Source of the DNA: Benincasa hispida
Lineage: Eukaryota; Streptophyta; Magnoliopsida; Cucurbitales; Cucurbitaceae
NCBI RefSeq assembly: GCF_009727055.1
Contig: NC_052351.1
Span: 57,185,157-57,249,156 of the forward strand
Length of the DNA: 64,000 nt
Direction: 5' to 3'
A program made the translations under genes and the position numbers. Under the pieces are notes generated by a model that was not told where the DNA came from, made no database searches, and worked only from the letters and a program-made list of their open reading frames with translations. Positions 12,345 through 24,136 of this stretch are shown piece after piece. Position 1 is the stretch's first letter. Each line of letters begins with the position of its first letter.

Positions 12345-13364
12345 TAGAGATGATTGAAGCTCTCGATAGTGACATAGGCACTTTTAACATCTTAATAGAC
12401 CATCATGAGTAACCTTTTAGAGCCCGGCAAATATCAGAGATCCAAGAGAGTCATGAACCACTCACCTGCTCCCTTGTAAGGGTTCACAGTCGACACATTT
12501 TCCACTCGTTCCACTGAGGAGGATACCATGAGACTTGACTCACTGGACACTCCATTTGATTGGCCTACATATTACTAGATCACAAATGAGGCAAGTTATG
12601 AAGGAACATATCTAACTTACTTTGAATTTTCCGCACTAAGGTTTTGGTCATACTAGACACCTTTCCATTGATCCGCCTCCCCAAGCTTATCCATCATCCC
12701 TCAGAACTCCAATAAAGACCCATTATCCTTGCAAACAAACAACATACACCCATGTTAACAAGTAGAGAATTCATATTCTCTCAATTAATTTACAGGTCAT
12801 TAGTAGATGGGAAGAAGACTCCAAAGCTTTCCTACAAAACAAACGTAACATATTAGCATTGATCCCTTTTTTAGATGATATTGCATTTGGTCAAAATTAT
12901 ATCATAGATAACTATCAAAGCACAATGCATTACTTTGGGGAGAATTTTAATTATTCAAAGTGACTTCCACAAAGAAACAAAGGTGATTTCTATAAAAAAT
13001 GAAGCGTCTTTACAACTATTTGAGGATAGTAAGGTGGTAGATACTTTTAACCAAAACCCCCTTTTAGGGTCACGTTTTCGAATGATCTCATTCCTAAAGA
13101 ACTTCGGCCCCATCAAGCGTTGAAAATAGCCTCACCATCCGGAGGAAACTATTTGAATCAAATCCTCACCAATCCCCATTGCCCCCAATAGATTGTACAC
13201 CAACTTTCAAATTGAATATGTACTCGTAATTTAGCCAAATAGTGAGAGAGGAAGAGGTTAGATATTGACCGTTAGCTATAATTGAAATTGACTATTTTCA
13301 TTCATAAGAAAAGTGAAATATAGAAAATAAGGAAAAAAGAAAAGCTTTAAATTTGATTCATAAT
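12345..13364. other. Spacer upstream of FIS1
   Basis: No gene or transposon recognised. It is a mix of AT-rich and ordinary sequence, with the last 100 bases A-rich as in many plant promoters. The FIS1 regulatory region presumably falls here, but I cannot point to specific elements other than the TATA box. Confidence 0.4.
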
Positions 13365-13373
13365 TATATAAAT
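13365..13373 (+). promoter_or_regulatory. Probable TATA box of FIS1
   Basis: TATATAAAT, 168 bp upstream of the FIS1 ATG. Transcription would start about 30 bp further on, leaving a 5' leader near 140 bases, a usual length for plants. It is supported by position and consensus only. Confidence 0.5.
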
Positions 13374-13540
13374 ACCAAATTCAAATCTAGAAAGATTGTG
13401 CCTTGTTATTAAGAACTCCAAATTCAATTTCTTCATCGTTAATCATCTCTTACATTTCTTTCCCACTAAGATTCGCAGCAGATTTTTCTTGCACAAATTG
13501 GAAACTTCATTTTCTGAGTTTCTCATAATCAACGGATTTG

Positions 13541-15976
13541 ATGGAGGCGAAGATTGGCAAATTGTTCGAGTCCGTTTGTTCCTTCTTCGGCGGTGGCGAC
13601 CAGATCCCTTGGTGTGATCGTGATGTTATCGCCGTGAGTTCTCTTAAATTCTCCCTATTCAACGTCACATTTTCCTGATTCGTCGATTAGGTTAAATGAC
13701 GTATTAGCTCAATTTTAGCGGATTAGGGGAAGTATAAGCATTAGGGATTTACTTCGATCGATGAATTTGATGAGGATATACGTTTTTTCTATGGTTATAA
13801 CCTTACGAATAAGCTTTGTAGAAGAAGAGATTGGATTTTTTTTGTTATTCCAGGATTTTGGCAATGGAAGTATTTTGAAACCATGGTAAGATAGCAGATT
13901 GCAGATTGCAACATATTATTTGATCTGAACTGCATATTGAAAATTGCAGGGGTGTGAAAGAGAGGTTGCAGAGGCCAATGAAAGTGCCTCAGAAGAACGC
14001 AAGAATGAAAGTATTATGAGGTTATCATGGGCGCTAGTTCACTCAAGGCAATCTGAGGATATTAATCGTGGCATAGCAATGCTTGAAGGTAAATCTTCTG
14101 CAAGGAATCTCTGTGTGTGTTTTGGGAATGTTTGAATTCTTGAGGCCCCCGCTTCATAATCATCTGCCTTTTAGATTTTCGTTATTGAAAATTAAGCTTA
14201 TAAATGTTACTTCCACCCCTAAGTTTCAAGTCATGTTGTTTTGGTTTTTTGGATTTGATTATGAATTCAAGCTTTTCTATCACAAATGTGAAAACCATAA
14301 TTGAAAAATAGGGAGGAAACAAACTTCAATTTCAAAAATTGAAAGATAAAAACAAAATCATTACGAAACAGGCTAAGAATTTATTGAATTAGGAAGAAGG
14401 CAAATATTTCTCCTCCCACGTAGGTTTTGTTGTCGGCTTCTTGGTTTAAGAAGGCAACCATCCTTTCATTGATGTCTGAGTAAAGTTTTGTAGGGTAAAA
14501 ACATTTTAGGTGGGTGTTCAAAGTTTCAAGCTCTTAAAGGCAAATTTGCTTATTCCAAATATAATTTGTCCTCTTAATTTGTGTCATCAAGAGTTGGAAA
14601 AAGATAAGGCAATAGGGCTTAGTTGAAGAAAGAATATTATTTTCATTATGTGGTAATTAGTTTGTGAACTTGGAAATTAAACGAGAACTTAAACACCATA
14701 TCTTTGAATTCTATTCTAAATTAGCTTTCTTTGACCTTAAAATGGGAGAAGGTACTTCCATTTGAAGGCACTTTCTTCTTGCTTGCTCTATCCTGAGCAT
14801 TCTCAAACTGTAGTTAGTTGTTACATAAGTTAAACCATTTTTTCTCAAAGCTTATTACTTGTATGGATTAGTTTTTGAAGTTGGTTTAATATGTCATTTG
14901 CAGCTTCCTTAACCAATTCTAAGACCCCTTTGCAACAAAGGGAGAAACTTTATTTGCTGGCTGTTGGATATTACAGAAGTGGTGAATATGCAAGGAGTCG
15001 GCAGCTTGTAGAACAATGTTTAGAGGTTTGTTCGAGTAGTTTACTTTTACATTTGATAATGTTATATTTTGAAACCATACGAGATAGTATTATGTGTTGA
15101 GAATCTCACATAGACCTTACAATGTCTATAAAGTACATACTCCTTCCATTATCAGTTAATTTTGAGATGGAGTCCCATGGGTAAGGGGTAGTCAGTCCAA
15201 AAATAATTGAGTATCGATCCAAAAATGGTGAACCCAAAAGAAGTATTATCTTGAAGGGGCATTTTGAAGATTTTACCTTAGATCATGAGAGACCTCAGAT
15301 GTTTATAAGATTCGTGAGTTAATCCTCTCATTGCGAATTGACTTTAAGATAGAACCTCATATTTATCTAGTTTTCTGCTAGCTAGAAGTTCATTGGTGGC
15401 ATCACACATAATTGCACAATGTCTTGCTTCCATTTCCAATTTGGTTTGTTAAATCATGCATTTCCTCTCTGAACCTTACATGCAAGTTACAAGTTGATGC
15501 AACCATAAACTACATCATTTACGATCGTATTAAAAACAGTTGGAATGTTTTGAATCGGATACGTAGGACTTCAAACAACCAAGTACAAGGCACTATTTGT
15601 GAACTACGTAAATCTCTATGTCGATTTTCTATTATTTTACATTTTTTCTATTTTCTTTGTTTCTTGATTCGATAACAAAAACAAAATTATTCCAAAGAAT
15701 ATGGACCTTGACTCATCATAATTTGTTTTAGATTGCACCTGATTGGAGGCAAGCCTTAACACTTAAAAAGACTGTAGAAGATCAAATTGCAAAAGGTACA
15801 ATGAAATCCAAAACACCTTTTCTTTTGACCTTTTTTACTGCATGGAATCATATGCTTAAAGAATTTGGTTATCTGTATGTTGATCTGCAGATGGAGTCAT
15901 CGGTATCGGCATTACAGCTACAGCAGTGGGACTTATAGCTGCCGGGATCGCAGCAGCAGCAAGTCGTCGAAATTGA
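13541..15976 (+). CDS. FIS1: Mitochondrial/peroxisomal fission protein FIS1 (five exons, 167 aa)
   Basis: Exons at 13541-13633, 13950-14088, 14904-15025, 15732-15795 and 15891-15976 join in frame with GT-AG introns of 316, 815, 706 and 95 bp (phases 0, 1, 0, 1). The protein begins MEAKIGKLFESVCSFF, as plant FIS1/BIGYIN proteins do. Two TPR-like helical repeats follow: about residues 53-77 (RLSWALVHSR, GIAMLE) and 90-118 (REKLYLLAVGYYRSGEYARS). A glycine/alanine-rich tail anchor spans residues 141-163, followed by the short basic end SRRN. In the family, the cytosolic TPR bundle helps recruit the division machinery that includes DRP3 dynamins, and the tail inserts in the outer membrane of mitochondria and peroxisomes. 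The length matches the usual near-170 residues. The start is the first ATG of the conserved N-terminus. No stop or frameshift is present, so it is probably functional. It could be the A or B paralogue; I cannot tell which. Confidence 0.95.
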
Positions 15977-18209
15977 AACATCCATTCATTCACACAAAAA
16001 TATATGCACAAGTCAAGTGGCTATCCTCAGGAATGGCTGTCTGATGTTTACAGTTTGCCCATGAGAAGAATCTCTAACAAAATCAAAATATTGAAAGCAA
16101 ATACCTCATATAGTTCTGCATTATAAGCATTTCTAATTTTAACAATAGAAATCTTATATTTTCTTTTGTTCATTTATTTTTCTTTTGTATGAGGAATAAT
16201 TCTGTTTGTATGCTTATGTTTCCCCTATGTTACCTTCTAATATTCTTGTGCACTTTCTCAATATAAAAAAACATAAGCTTGATGTTGAAAATGTTGGTGA
16301 AATATATTTGTTTGGGAATTGCAAAGAAAAAAAAAATCATAAACTAATAGAGATTGTTGCAATTGCATTTAATAATTTTTTAGTTTGAATAATTGTACTC
16401 TAGATCATTGATAATATGAGGGACAATTGAAAAATAGTGTAACTTTTAGTGGCTATAGAATATATTCAGCAAAAGTTTTTATTTTATTAAAATAAATTTA
16501 TAATATTCTAAAAAATTACAAAATATTATTTTGTAATTTATATTATATTCAAATTAGTGATACTTCGTTTTTTCATGTTTCATAGAATTTTTTTTACGAT
16601 TTAAAGAAAATGTCAGTTCACTCCTTGTGTCAATGTTAAATCTATGAAAATGTGGAGATATCGATGAAATGGTTAACATATTATTGAAAATTTAATACTA
16701 TGATATACGCATACAACTTAAGTCATTGTTTTCTTTTATTCTTATTATTAGAACAACTTTCATCCATCCATTTTCCAATCTGTCCAACAAATCATAGTTG
16801 GGCTTGATTTAGAAAGATCACAAAGACATACATCTATCGATATTTATACATTTCCATGTGTCATCCTCTTCGCTTACCTCATTCAACTTTAATCAAAATA
16901 TCTACTTGACCAGTTAAGTAACGTGAAACTTAATGTTTGAGTTACTTCAACCGATATTATGACATAACTTTTTCTTTTCACATGTCGCAAATGATCAATG
17001 CTAGATTCCAATATCATAAACGTCTAATATATCAATCTTATAGTAAGGACAAACATACACACACATGAAGAGAAACCTTTATGTGGGCATTAAGAGTTCA
17101 TAGAGACATGCATTAAAACTCACCAATAGAAATAGAATGCAAAATCTTCATGGCAATGCTCATCTAGATTCTTTTTTTCAACTAACAATACAATAATTCA
17201 TAACATTACAGAAAAGTTGCAATAGTTTTCAATACGACACGATCAACAAAGATCTGAACCTCATCGATGTTTTCTATCATGTTTCCTTTCAAGAAACTCC
17301 CAGCCAAAGGAAAAAAAAATGATTTCCTTCAAGTAAAGTTAGTAAAACCATATCAAACCATCATGAGCAAAAGTCATCTGAAGTTCAGAATGTCTTTATT
17401 ACTTCCAAAAGAAATCAATAATTCATCGAGGCCTCATAAAGTAGGTTGGCTAGTTCGATAAATGTTACAAATACCAATCTGAGTATGAAGTATTCATATC
17501 GCATGCATCTTCTTCACGGCGAGACGATCCCGTTCGGGTTTTAATAAACACTAACATAAGAAAGAGGACAGTACATTTGTATAGCACATTTAAGACATTT
17601 GTGAAGATTACTCGGAGCTATATACTATGGGACTTTAATTTAAGAACATATAAGATTGCTCATTTTTACTTGAGCAGATCAATAACTGCTTTCTGCTCTT
17701 TCGTCAAGGCACGGTAGGGATTGACTCGAGCTCAAGTATAGCAAAATAAGATGGATGTCCATAGTCTATATTGTAGCATGAGCTAGACACCTTAACCTTC
17801 ATGATATTCAACAAAATTCACAGACTGACTTTCCAACTTAACTCCATTGATTCAAAATTTGAATATGATGTTTTTTTTATTTAACAATGCTATTATTTAG
17901 CAACCACATGGAACAGATGAGAGATAAAAATATAACACTGTCAAATTGAACATAACTCAATTGACATATACGAGTGTACTAGAAATCATAAGGTATGTTG
18001 TTCAAATCTCTCTACCCTAATTATAGTGGACTCTATCAAATTTTCGGACCCATAACTGTATTAATCTAAATATGAATTGAATCATACAACATGCGCGATC
18101 AAAGAATGTCAAATTGGTCATTTATATCGTCTGAAACCTACAATGATGCGCAGACGGATTTCATGATTGTATCCATCCAACTCATGGTTTGCCTTCCTAA
18201 CTTCCTATA
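15977..18209. other. FIS1 3' flank and spacer
   Basis: The first 250 bases probably hold the FIS1 3' UTR. AATAAT at about 16195, followed by a T-rich, G/T-rich stretch, is a plausible plant polyadenylation region. Beyond that the sequence is AT-rich with no recognised gene, transposon or RNA. The open frame at 17267-17461 has no domain I know. Confidence 0.4.
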
Positions 18210-20102
18210 TGTTGGGATGTAATGTCCTAAATTCTCGTAGTTAATATTATTTGAAGTAATGATTATTATTTTATATATGCAATTATCCATTAAGGAAAGG
18301 TCCAAAGTTATTTTATGTAACTTGAACAATATGTGGTAGGCATACAGATAAATCATGTTCAAGTAATAACCTAAATGATATATAGTATATAGATAAAAGG
18401 TTGGGTGCCTTATCTGGGTGAAATTACAGATATGATCCATTTTGTAAATATTACAAGAGTTGTAAGTGCTACAAATAGTTTGATCCAAATCATTCATGTA
18501 GAGACATGCGAGTGGAGGTATTCTATACAAAGAATTTGTATAAGACCGAATAGCGAAATGATTAATCTCTCTTTCTAACACCATTGACTAAAGAGAACAT
18601 TTCATAGGATAGCCATACTTAACTCGACCTCAATCCAGAGTGAGTTATGAACTTCTGTCTATGAGGGTAGTTCTTTAATTGTATGGATTAGAGTGCTCCG
18701 AGTTGTTGACTCAATAAGTCTACCATTTTGAGGATTTGTCCAAGTAGGGAGCTGGAAACATAGTTTCACAAGATGAAATTCACTCATTCCCATCTTTAGG
18801 GTAAGTAGATGAATTGCTTCCTTAAGTTCTGACTCTAGGTTTTAAACAATGGAATTCCTCCCTTCATTGGCCAGAGTGGGTTTTGTTTATGGTAGGACCA
18901 TAAACAGGTTTTTCATGAGAGAATCAGTGGGACTTAAGAAGTAAGAGGTAACTATAAGGGTAAAACGGTAATTTGACCACCCAAATATAGTTACGAACAA
19001 TTTGCGAAGAGTTGACTTACATATAATTGGTTATATCCATGGATGTAGAAATATTCTGTCGTGCGAAGAGTGCAGCTGTGGTTTTTTAGAAGAGTGGCCC
19101 ATAGTTAATGAATGTTGATTAATTTACTTAAATAGTTTAATTAATTAATCTCGTATCATTTGAGTTTCTAATATGTAGGTTCATTAGGTTCTTCTACTAG
19201 CTCACTAAGGATAAAACTAGGAAGTTTTAGTTTAGGAAGAATTTGAATTGTTCAACTCATAGGGAATTTAAATTAATTGTATATGATACAATTAATATAA
19301 TGTATATAGATACATTATATTATAAAGTTAATTTTGAATGAGATTCAAAATTAAGCTATATAATATGAGAGAATAATGTATTTGAATATAATTTAAATAA
19401 TAAATAATATGAATGAGATTCATATTATAATTAAAGATTAAATTTATTATGAATGAGATTCATATTAAAACTATATGTTAAATTTAATATAAATGAAATT
19501 CATATTAAAATTATAGATTAAATTTAATATGAATGATATTCATATTAAAACTATTGTATAGGAGAAGAAAATACGTATGAATAAGATTACTATGTAACAT
19601 ATTAATTAATTAAATTAATTAATATTAATTTAATTTAGTTGAATTAAAAATTAAGTCTCTTGTAATTATAGGGGAGTTAATGTGAGTTAATGGGAGGAGA
19701 GTTATCTCCCTCTCACCACAAAATTCATAATGGTTCTACATTGGAAAAGAAAGGTCTTCTACAAAAATTAACTCCGACTTTCAATTCTCACTGTCTCAAA
19801 ATTCACAAAGAAAATGTTTCTCTATAATTATTCTCTTCCCATTCTTCCGTCGGAGAATAGCGGAAAAGATCCTTAGTGATGATGTCTTGTTCGAGACTGA
19901 AGAAGAGTTGTTGAGATCATGATCACGGTGAGGATTTGGAGAAGATTGAAGAATAGTCTTCAAAGGTAACTCTCTTTTCCATAAAATTATTTGCATGCTT
20001 AGTTAGAATATATTTATACTTCTATGTGTTTTTCTGTAAGTTTGAAACGTAAATAAAAAACACACGTGTTCACGTGCTTCTGCATAGGATTCAATCCCTT
20101 CA
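18210..20102 (+). mobile_element. Solitary copia C LTR
   Basis: Begins TGTTGGGATGTAATGTCCTA and ends near AATCCCTTCA. In order it carries the blocks shared by the other family C LTRs: GGGTGCCTTATCTGGGTGA, GTAGAGACATGCGAG, CAGTGGGACTTAAG, GGGTAAAACGGTAATTTGACC and GCGAAGAGTGCAGCTGTG. No primer-binding site or coding interior follows. The flanks CTATA and CTAAG share only CTA, so a clean target duplication is not visible. It contains a 40-bp tandem repeat. Confidence 0.65.
19411..19560 (+). repeat. 40-bp tandem repeat inside the copia C LTR
   Basis: GAATGAGATTCATATTA-like words start at 19411, 19451, 19491 and 19531, exactly 40 bases apart. Each is followed by a diverged ATAxATTAAATTTAATAT half. 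The unit contains a short palindrome, ATGAATgagATTCAT. Four copies are clear; a further GAATGAGATTCA at about 19337 lies off the register. Confidence 0.75.
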
Positions 20103-22259
20103 CTAAGCAGTTATAAATTTACTTTCCCCCAAGTATTAGATGGCTTTTTAAAAATGTAAAGCATGAGGTATTATATAAAGTTCAGGAAAGTGTTATTTTG
20201 ATCAGCTTTACATGGAAGTGGCCTGGTTCTAAATAATGGAAGAGATCTCCCAACCGTCATTGAAATTAAAGACCGTTTTATTGCCAATATTCAAAGTTTT
20301 ATACAAGAAAACTATCAAAAGACGCTTCTTCTTTCAAGGTTCCATATTTTAAGGAGGAGGTTTTGCCTCAATAATTTTTTTTTTTAATTTTGTAACTCAA
20401 GATGTTAACAGACAATAAAGGTTTTGATAAAAAAAAAAAAAAAACAAGTTTCGAAATCTCTGAGGCTAATGCAGATACTATGGAAGAAACTTGTCTAGAA
20501 CTTATGTTTTCGCACATTTTGTGCCCACTGTCGCCAGAGCGCCACAATGCATCTATATATACCATATATATACAGATACTACAGTTTCGTCTGAAGCGCT
20601 GCAACGTTGTTGCTTTTCTTCGTCGTTTGGAAATTGGAGTGCCGTAATGCTAAGGTTCAACATCGTGGCGCTGCGCACAGTTTTCCTCTCGGGATTCGAA
20701 GCTCGATTTCTCCTTAGTTTTGAACCTTTGCAGCAACGCTTTGCCACAATCCAACATACAATCACAGACTCGATTTACAGTAAATTTATACCCAAAACAA
20801 CAGGTCTTAGAACTGATATAGAAATAAAATTGTAAATCTAATGCCAAAAGTCTATACAACCTATTTCGCAAACTGCATTTTAAAAAAATTCATAAGTCAA
20901 ATGTATAAGTGTTAAAACCTACCCACCATAGATTTTTTATTTGAATCAAGAATCAAAGCAATTGACTCCGATGCCAATTGAAGGGCGGAAGCGATTAAAT
21001 TGCACGCTTTGGTTCTTGATGGAATTAAAAACACATTAGTACAAAATTGGGTTATAATGTTAGATGAAAATTGATATTATAGGGGTACAATATCGGTTAG
21101 CAACCGACATTGAAGAAGGTGTTATTAAAGGTCTTCAATGTCAGTTTTAACTGATATAAAAAATATTAAACACAAATGACATTAAATACACCTTTAATAA
21201 CAACTTCTTTAATGTCAATTGCTCGACATTTAATGTCTATTTTTGTGATAGTCAATGTCTATCATCATTTGTTATTGAAAAATAAAAATATTTTTTTTAC
21301 TTGTGCACGTGCAAATCAACAATATTTCTCTTGTATCTGTACATGCACAAAATGGAATCTTAATTGCTTTTATATATACAACTCAACTTTCAACGAACAC
21401 AAAATTTAACTAATTAACAATAAAGAAAGTGACAGATTGTTTGACTAATTAGTAACCTATCAACAAGTTAGATTGATCAATATATACATAGACTTCTAAA
21501 ACATAAAATTTTAATCTGAACTCATAGGGTATGAATAATAATTAGGCGCTCAAAGAGAAGAACAAAATTTATGCTAGCAAAACAGTACTTTTATTTTACA
21601 CAATGAAAATGTGAATTTATAAGATTCCCATTAACCAAAAGAAAAGAAAAAAAAGCTAACAAACTCTTCAATCAAGCTACTAACTCATTTCATTGAAAAT
21701 TTTTTGATATGCTTGTAAGACCATACTTTTCAAGGAAGGTTTGAGGCTTGTTGTAGCTCCTTCATCATTGTTACTAGCTCCGCAGCTTAAACTCGATCTT
21801 CGACCTTGAGAAAATTTTAGGTATGACACAACAATTAAAAAAAAACAATCGAGAAACAACTAGAAAAGGACTATTAAAAACTTCTTTTATGAATAACCAA
21901 ACTTTCATCAAGAAAGTTTTAGGTATAACACATCAACACCTCATAAAATTCAAATTCATTCAAAATAACTTCGACATCAACCATAAAATACCGTGGTCAT
22001 ATATTATACATGTGTGCCTTTTTATTTCAATTAATATCAAATGCCAAATCCTAGTGATATTAATTAATACAACAAAAATGGTTAAGCATAAAGAATTTTA
22101 CTTTTGTCGAACTTTTTGCAACAAGATTCCTTTTCCTTGAATTGATAGTGAATCTCCTCCACAAAATCTTCCTTACTATATCTCTAGCAGAGATTGGCTT
22201 CTGAAAGCCTTTTGTTGAAAAAAGGTAAAAAGATGGGAGAGGGAAGGATCTCAAAGAAC
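20103..22259. other. AT-rich spacer with one inverted-repeat structure
   Basis: No gene is recognised. Overlapping open frames on both strands at 20368-20871 have no domain and look like chance frames in a locally GC-richer patch. A homopolymer A run sits at about 20430-20443. The nested inverted repeat at 21106-21216 is listed separately. Confidence 0.4.
21106..21216. repeat. Nested inverted repeat resembling CACTA subterminal sequence
   Basis: GACATTGAAGA (21106-21116) is answered by its perfect reverse complement at 21132-21142. The 26-base arm 21106-21131 is also matched in reverse complement by 21191-21216 with two mismatches. The words ACCGACATT, TTATTAAAGG and TTTAATGTC resemble the CGACATTAAAGG-type subterminal repeats I associate with plant CACTA/EnSpm relatives. 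I find no CACTA terminus or transposase, so the class is a guess. Confidence 0.5.
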
Positions 22260-23645
22260 TCTTCTCTATTACTTATCGAGATGTAGGTAGAGCAATACGT
22301 AAAACAGCGTTAAAGGTTTTTCCTTTTAAAGTTTTATTTATAGAACCTTATAATATTTTAAAAGATCACTTTAATATCTATATTAAAATGGTTAATTATT
22401 TGATTCATCTTCAAATGCATTACTCCTCTCATATCCAATAGTTTTAATTGGAATCTTATTCATACTGAATGGTTAATGTATTTAAATCATATTCAAGTAT
22501 ATTAATTCCATCATATTATATAGTTTTAATTTACATCTCATTCAAATTAACTATATAATAATAATATATCGATATACATTAATACTTATATTAATTGTAT
22601 TAACTACAATAAATTTATGCTATCTTTAATCTATCTAAATTTGAACATTCAAATTATTCTTTCAATACTTTGATCCTTGTTCGGTCAGTTATGAGCTAGT
22701 AAGGAACCTTATAGACCTGTAGATTATAAGTTCCAATAAAACAAGATTGATAAACTAAAACTCTTTAATTAATTAATCTTCATTCATTAACTACAGGACA
22801 AACTACTATATACCTATAGTTGCACTCTTATGCACTGTAGAACATGTAGCGTCTATGGACATAACCATTACATACAAGTCTATCCTTCACGAGTTGTCCG
22901 CAATTACAGATGGATCAAAAGTCTGTTTTACCCCTCAATTACCTTTATCTCCATATGTAACACTGATCCTCTAATGAACAATTTGTTTATGGTTCAACCA
23001 TAATCAAGCCTCTCTAGGGGCAATGAGAGGGTGAGACCTCATTGTTCAAGTCCCCGAGTCAAAGTTAAGGGAACTACTCATCTATTTACACTATGTGGGG
23101 TTTGTGAAATTACGTTCTCAGCTCCCTATTTGGTTAAGTCCCCAAAATAGCAGGCATATCAAGTCAGCCACTCGGGTCACTCTCATCCATGCAAATCAAA
23201 GGATAACCCCTCACAGCAGAAGTTCATAAATACACTCAAGATTAAGATCAAGTCACATACGATCATCATATGAAATATTAATCTTTTCAATTAATAGATT
23301 TACAAAGAGATTAAATATTTTGTGGTCTAGTCTTATACAAAACATGTATAGGAAACGCTCACTCACATGTCTCCAGATGAACAATTTGGATCAAATCGTT
23401 TGTAACAATTACAAAGTGAGTTGTATCCATAGTGTTGGCAGGATAAAACACCCAATCTTATCCATATACTATAGACCTTTTAGGTTATTACTTGAATATG
23501 ATACATTTGTATGTCAACTACATACCGTTCAAAATTACATATAATAATCTTGGATTCTTACAATGTTGGATTTTTGTTAGAAAAATAAACCACGGAATAA
23601 AATAATAACTTATTTTATTAAATATGAATAAATAGTTTACTAAAA
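22260..23645 (-). mobile_element. Copia C-like LTR remnant, minus orientation
   Basis: Read on the minus strand it carries the family order of LTR blocks. On the + strand these appear as CACTGATCCTCTAATGAACAA (22964), AGTTAAGGGAACTACTCATC (23066), the TTGAGTGTATTTATGAACTT-type segment near 23230, and CATATACTATAGACC (23463). The right end lacks the first 40 or so bases of the LTR and runs into RNase H sequence. The left edge is uncertain: similarity becomes clear only from about 22400, and the sequence may begin earlier. Confidence 0.5.
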
Positions 23646-24136
23646 ACTACAAGGTTCTTTGGAGTTAGGCATAGCATCATTGTGTTCACAATAAACTGTG
23701 ATGGACAGATTCATATTTGGAACCACGTGCAAATCTCTTAAAAACTTTCTAAGCCAAACAACTTCTTTAGCTGCTTCACAAGCACTTACGTATTTAGCTT
23801 CCATTGTAGAGGCTACAATGCATCCCTATTTTATGCTCCGTCACACTATTGTTCCTCCATTTAGAGTGAATATTGATCTTGATGTGGATTTTTTAGAATC
23901 ATTATCAATTTGAAAATCAGAGTCAGTGTATCCTGTAAGGATTAGATCCTTGGCCCCATGCATAAGCATATAGTTCCTCGTTCTCCTTATATACTTGAGG
24001 ATTATTTTGATTGTATATTGGGGATCATATCATAGATTAAATTGATATTTACTGAAAATCTCTATTGCATAACATATGTCCGATCTTTTACACAACACGA
24101 CATACATAAGATTACCTACAGCTAAGGCATAGGGAA
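23646..24136 (-). pseudogene. Copia C RNase H fragment, minus strand
   Basis: Minus-strand translation gives the end of RT and RNase H: IPYALAVGNLMYV, ILKYIRRTRNYMLMHG, LILTGYTDSDFQIDNDSK, then EAKYVSACEAAKEVVWLRKF and PNMNLSITVYCEHNDA. Internal stops interrupt it. The C-terminus is cut at about 23646, where LTR sequence begins with no 3' leader or polypurine tract. The N-terminal side is cut at 24136 by a + LTR. It closely resembles the fragment at 40880-42047. Confidence 0.7.

Noticed and set aside
17267..17461. 64-residue frame downstream of FIS1
   Set aside because: No recognisable family, promoter or homologous neighbour; length is within chance expectation.
18138..18584. 148-residue minus-strand frame
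   Set aside because: It lies antisense within a copia C LTR whose equivalents elsewhere are non-coding.
20368..20871. Overlapping open frames on both strands that might be a small gene
   Set aside because: No domain, no codon or splice support, and overlapping frames in three registers in a GC-richer patch point to chance.
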